Source: Crossiella sp. S99.2
Lineage (GTDB): Bacteria > Actinomycetota > Actinomycetes > Mycobacteriales > Pseudonocardiaceae
Length of the DNA: 64,000 nt
Direction: 5' to 3'
Assembly (NCBI RefSeq): GCF_023094165.1
Contig: NZ_JALMDK010000014.1
Location: 62,001-126,000, forward strand
The position numbers and the translations under genes were made by a program. Position 1 is the stretch's first letter; every line of letters starts with the position of its first letter. The notes beneath the pieces were generated by a model. The model was not told the origin of the DNA and did no database searches. It saw only the letters and a program-made list of their open reading frames with translations. Below, one piece after another: positions 61,577-64,000 of this stretch.

Positions 61577-62158
61577 TCAGGTCATCGAGTGCCAGATCCG
61601 CTGGAACAGGCTCCGTTGGGCGGGCAGGACCTCGAGCATGCCGCGGCTCACCTCACCGGAGAGCACCAGGCGCCGGGTCGCCGGCTGAGTCAGGCGGGTC
61701 CGGTCGGTCAGTTCCCAGGTCGTCGCCTTGATCTCGTCGGTGTGCACCGCCATGTCCCTGGGCACGGTGAGCCGGGCGGCGGAGCGGTCCAGCCGCAGCT
61801 CCAGCCGGACGATCGGGCGCAGCAATTCGGCCTGGGTGAAGTCCAGGACCACCTGGCTCCGGCAGGCCTGGACGCGCAGGCGCCCCGGCACCGTCCACCG
61901 GCCCTGCCGGATCAGCCGGCCGCCGACGACCTCCAGTTCGACCGGTTTCGCCACGTCGATCACCTGGGCGGCGAGTTCCGGCAAGTCCAGCAGCACGGCG
62001 CGGAGCTGGTCGCGGTTGTGCGCGCGCAGGGCCTTCTCGGTCCGTTCGGTGCACTCGTCCAGGCTGAGCAGCCCCAGCCCGACTCCCTGTTGCAACAGCC
62101 TGATGAGGTGTTCTCGCTCGTTGTCCGACACCTCGGCCGACTCGTCAGGCATGGACAT
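61577..62158 (-). CDS. DUF1707 domain protein
   Basis: A 193-residue protein. The N-terminal EVSDNEREHLIRLLQQGVGL, then GLLSLDECTERTEKALRA, is the DUF1707/SHOCT-like domain. A beta-rich C-terminal part follows (VELEVVGGRLIRQGRWTVPG, ELRLDRSAARLTVPRDMAV). No membrane segment. The role is unknown. ATG 62158 follows GGGGGGAAG. It is divergent from the methyltransferase at 62272. Confidence 0.82.
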   Translation of the reverse strand: MSMPDESAEVSDNEREHLIRLLQQGVGLGLLSLDECTERTEKALRAHNRDQLRAVLLDLPELAAQVIDVAKPVELEVVGGRLIRQGRWTVPGRLRVQACRSQVVLDFTQAELLRPIVRLELRLDRSAARLTVPRDMAVHTDEIKATTWELTDRTRLTQPATRRLVLSGEVSRGMLEVLPAQRSLFQRIWHSMT

Positions 62159-62271
62159 GACTTCCCCCCGGATGTCTGGTCGCCGAGTTCGAGGATGCCT
62201 GCTCCGGGCGACGGCTGCCAGGCCGCCGGTTAGCCTGGGCGGGTGGATCGTCTGGTGGGAGTTGAGCACGG

Positions 62272-63291
62272 GTGACGCGGGTGCTGTTCTCGGCCTCGGA
62301 GGAGTACTTCGCGGCCGCCTCGCGCGGGCTGCGGGAGCTGGCGCCGGGCGGGAAGGTCGAGCGGATCGGCCCTGACCTGGGCTGTCTGACCACCGACGGC
62401 ACGCTGGCGGAGATCGCGGACGCGGCGCGGGCCAAACCGGTGGTGTTCGTGCGGCACCTCACCGAGGAGCTGCTGCGGCTGCCCGCGGCCGATGCCTCTC
62501 TGGACGCGCTGACCGCGGCAGCCGGCCCGCTGCTCGCCGAGCGGCTGGACGCCGGGGCCGAGGTGGCCGTGCAGGCGTGGGTGAGCGGTAAGCGGGCGGT
62601 GGCCTACGGTTCCCAGGAGCTGTACACCGAACTCGGGAAAGCGTTGGCGGAGCAGGGTTTCCCGGTCCGCCGGTCCGGGGCCGGGCAGGTGCTGTCGGCG
62701 GTGATCTCGGACGCGCACGTGTCACTGGGCCTCGCCGGGACCGCGCACGCGCTCAGCGACTGGCCGGGAGGCAGGGTTCGGTTGGCCAAGCCAGCCGGGC
62801 AGATCTGCCGGGCCGAGTTCAAGCTGGAGGAGCTGTTCAAACTGGTCGACCTGCCGCTGCCGCGCGGCGGGACCGCGGTGGACCTGGGCGCGAGCCCTGG
62901 CGGCTGGACCCGGATCCTGCGCGAGCGCGGCCTGGAGGTGTGGGCGGTCGACCCCGGCGACCTGGACCCGCGGCTGCTGGCCGATCCGCTGGTGCACCAC
63001 GAACGCACCACCGCGGGCCGGTTCTTCGAGCGCACCCGGCAGCGGTTCGCGCTGGCCGTCAACGACATGCGGATGGACGCGGTGCTCTCCGCTCAGGTGA
63101 TGGTGGACGCCGCCGAGCGCCTGCTGCCCGGCGCGCTGTGCGTGGTGACGCTCAAGGTCGGCACCAACCGGCCCTATGACACAGTGCGGGTGGCCCTCGA
63201 TCGGCTGCGGCAGCGCTACGAGATCCTGGAAGCCCGGCAGTTGCAGCACAACCGGCACGAGATCACCGTGGTGGGGCGCAGGCTCGGCTGA
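62272..63291 (+). CDS. RlmM-like/FtsJ-type methyltransferase
   Basis: A 339-residue SAM-dependent methyltransferase. The N-terminal ~160 residues resemble the RlmM THUMP-like part. The Rossmann core has GGTAVDLGASPGGWTRILRE (motif I), EVWAVDPGDLDPRLL, VNDMRMDAVLSAQVMVDAAE and VVTLKVGTNRPYDTVRVALD, giving a K-D-K-E-like FtsJ arrangement. RlmM methylates C2498 of 23S rRNA, but actinomycete members of this size are not well defined. GTG 62272 follows a G-rich stretch. Confidence 0.82.
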   Translation: MTRVLFSASEEYFAAASRGLRELAPGGKVERIGPDLGCLTTDGTLAEIADAARAKPVVFVRHLTEELLRLPAADASLDALTAAAGPLLAERLDAGAEVAVQAWVSGKRAVAYGSQELYTELGKALAEQGFPVRRSGAGQVLSAVISDAHVSLGLAGTAHALSDWPGGRVRLAKPAGQICRAEFKLEELFKLVDLPLPRGGTAVDLGASPGGWTRILRERGLEVWAVDPGDLDPRLLADPLVHHERTTAGRFFERTRQRFALAVNDMRMDAVLSAQVMVDAAERLLPGALCVVTLKVGTNRPYDTVRVALDRLRQRYEILEARQLQHNRHEITVVGRRLG

Positions 63292-63295
63292 GGGC

Positions 63296-63919
63296 TCAGA
63301 TCATCCCGGCGCGCAGCGCGTAGGCGACCGCGTGCGGGCGGTTCTTCAGGTTGAGCCGCTGGGTGACGCCGGAGATCACGTTCTTCACGGTGCGCTCGGA
63401 GTAGCAGAGCTGGGTGGCGATCTCCGCGGTGTCCCAGCCATCGGCCATCAGGCGCAGCACGTCCACCTCGCGCGGGCTGAGCCCGGCGGCGTTCATGCTC
63501 TTGGGCGCGAGCAGTTCGCGTTGCAGCCGCTCCACGTGTTTGAGCAGCTCACCGAGCATGGCGGGCGGCAGCACCCCGCCGCCGGCGGCGGCCGCGCGGA
63601 TGCTGTGCACCAGCCGGTCACCGGTGGCCGCGGCCCTGGGCAGCACCGCCACCACCCGGCATTCCACCGCGGCGAGCAGTTCGGACTCGTCGAGCTGGTT
63701 GACCACCAGGACCACCGGCACGCCGCCGTTGGCCGCCGCGCGACGCAGCACGGAGAGCAGGTCGGGGGTGAGCGAGTCGGCCACGACCACTCTGGCGTCC
63801 GAGCGCGGCGATTGCAGGCCCTCCTCGACCGCCATCTCCGGACGGGTGCGCAGGGTGCTGGACAGGCCTGCGGCGGTGAGTGGATCAGGTGCGTACACCG
63901 CCACGCGAATTGCTTCCAC
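63296..63919 (-). CDS. LuxR-type DNA-binding response regulator
   Basis: A 207-residue regulator. The N-terminal receiver-like region (VEAIRVAVYAPDPLTAAGLS, VVLVVNQLDESELLAAVECR) lacks the usual phospho-Asp context. The C-terminal LuxR HTH is GLSPREVDVLRLMADGWDTA, then IATQLCYSERTVKNVISGVT and RLNLKNRPHAVAYALRAGMI. I chose GTG 63919 because GGGGAG lies six bases upstream; the frame is open to 63955. No histidine kinase gene is in the window. The last 45 bases hold nothing more. Confidence 0.87.
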   Translation of the reverse strand: MEAIRVAVYAPDPLTAAGLSSTLRTRPEMAVEEGLQSPRSDARVVVADSLTPDLLSVLRRAAANGGVPVVLVVNQLDESELLAAVECRVVAVLPRAAATGDRLVHSIRAAAAGGGVLPPAMLGELLKHVERLQRELLAPKSMNAAGLSPREVDVLRLMADGWDTAEIATQLCYSERTVKNVISGVTQRLNLKNRPHAVAYALRAGMI

Positions 63920-64000
63920 AGCGTTCTCCCCGTACCTGGTGGACCGACACCGCAATCCTGACGCTGAGTGACGCTAGAGACATCGGCCACCTGACGGTGT

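Overview
The window is high-GC actinobacterial DNA, most like a Pseudonocardiaceae or related filamentous actinomycete. The evidence is the codon use, the many GTG starts, and families typical of that group: an MAB_1171c-type protein, a DUF574-type methyltransferase, Lsr2, DUF1707, CGNR regulators and several NB-ARC/TPR ATPases. No ribosomal or species-diagnostic gene is present, so I do not name a genus.

Layout. 1-3 kb: the tail of a membrane protein, an FAD monooxygenase and a PLP enzyme. 3-10 kb: an XRE regulator divergent from a tightly coupled operon (three small unknowns, a large NB-ARC ATPase, an HTH protein), with a perfect 14-bp palindrome between them. 10.1-11.7 kb: a toxin cassette on the minus strand (small helical protein, SCP1.201/DddA-type deaminase, Imm1 immunity protein). 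12-13.7 kb: a RibD-type reductase and a methyltransferase. 14.2-20.2 kb: a sigma factor coupled to a degenerate GGDEF/EAL protein, then an NB-ARC ATPase with kinesin-light-chain-like TPRs. 20.1-26.2 kb: a Gabija-like pair (OLD ATPase/TOPRIM plus UvrD-like helicase) divergent from a GHKL ATPase fused to a PD-(D/E)XK-like nuclease. 26.4-29.9 kb: another NB-ARC ATPase, then a ThiF/E1-like adenylyltransferase preceded by two tiny overlapping reading frames that could encode a peptide substrate.

29.9-44 kb is a mosaic mobile island. It holds three tyrosine-recombinase relics, an IS5-type relic, a complete IS481-type transposase, a decayed copy of the TPR protein, and a degenerate type I-E-like CRISPR array (eight repeats, 31-32-nt spacers) whose repeats switch strand in the middle. 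It also holds Lsr2, an N6 DNA methylase with specificity and HEPN-like regions, a HEPN/zinc-ribbon protein, a PIN-like protein, and two 3' fragments of tRNA-Val(CAC) and probably tmRNA that look like attachment sites. No cas genes are visible.

44-55.5 kb is an acyl-CoA and ester catabolism region. It has a secreted lipase, an acyl-CoA ligase divergent from an Ltp2-like thiolase, two hot-dog dehydratases, an SDR, a frameshifted enoyl-CoA hydratase and a tandem double TetR regulator. Facing them is a TetR, M24, CocE-type hydrolase operon. 55.6-56.6 kb holds a truncated IS982 transposase against a broken gene. 56.6-61.5 kb is a small-molecule metabolism run (flavin monooxygenase, TylE/MycE-like O-methyltransferase, MmgE/PrpD, HAD, CGNR regulator). 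The end carries a DUF1707 protein, an RlmM-like methyltransferase and a LuxR-type regulator.

Overall, 3-44 kb behaves like an immunity and conflict island built by repeated insertion and decay. The part from 44 kb on is mostly orderly metabolism.
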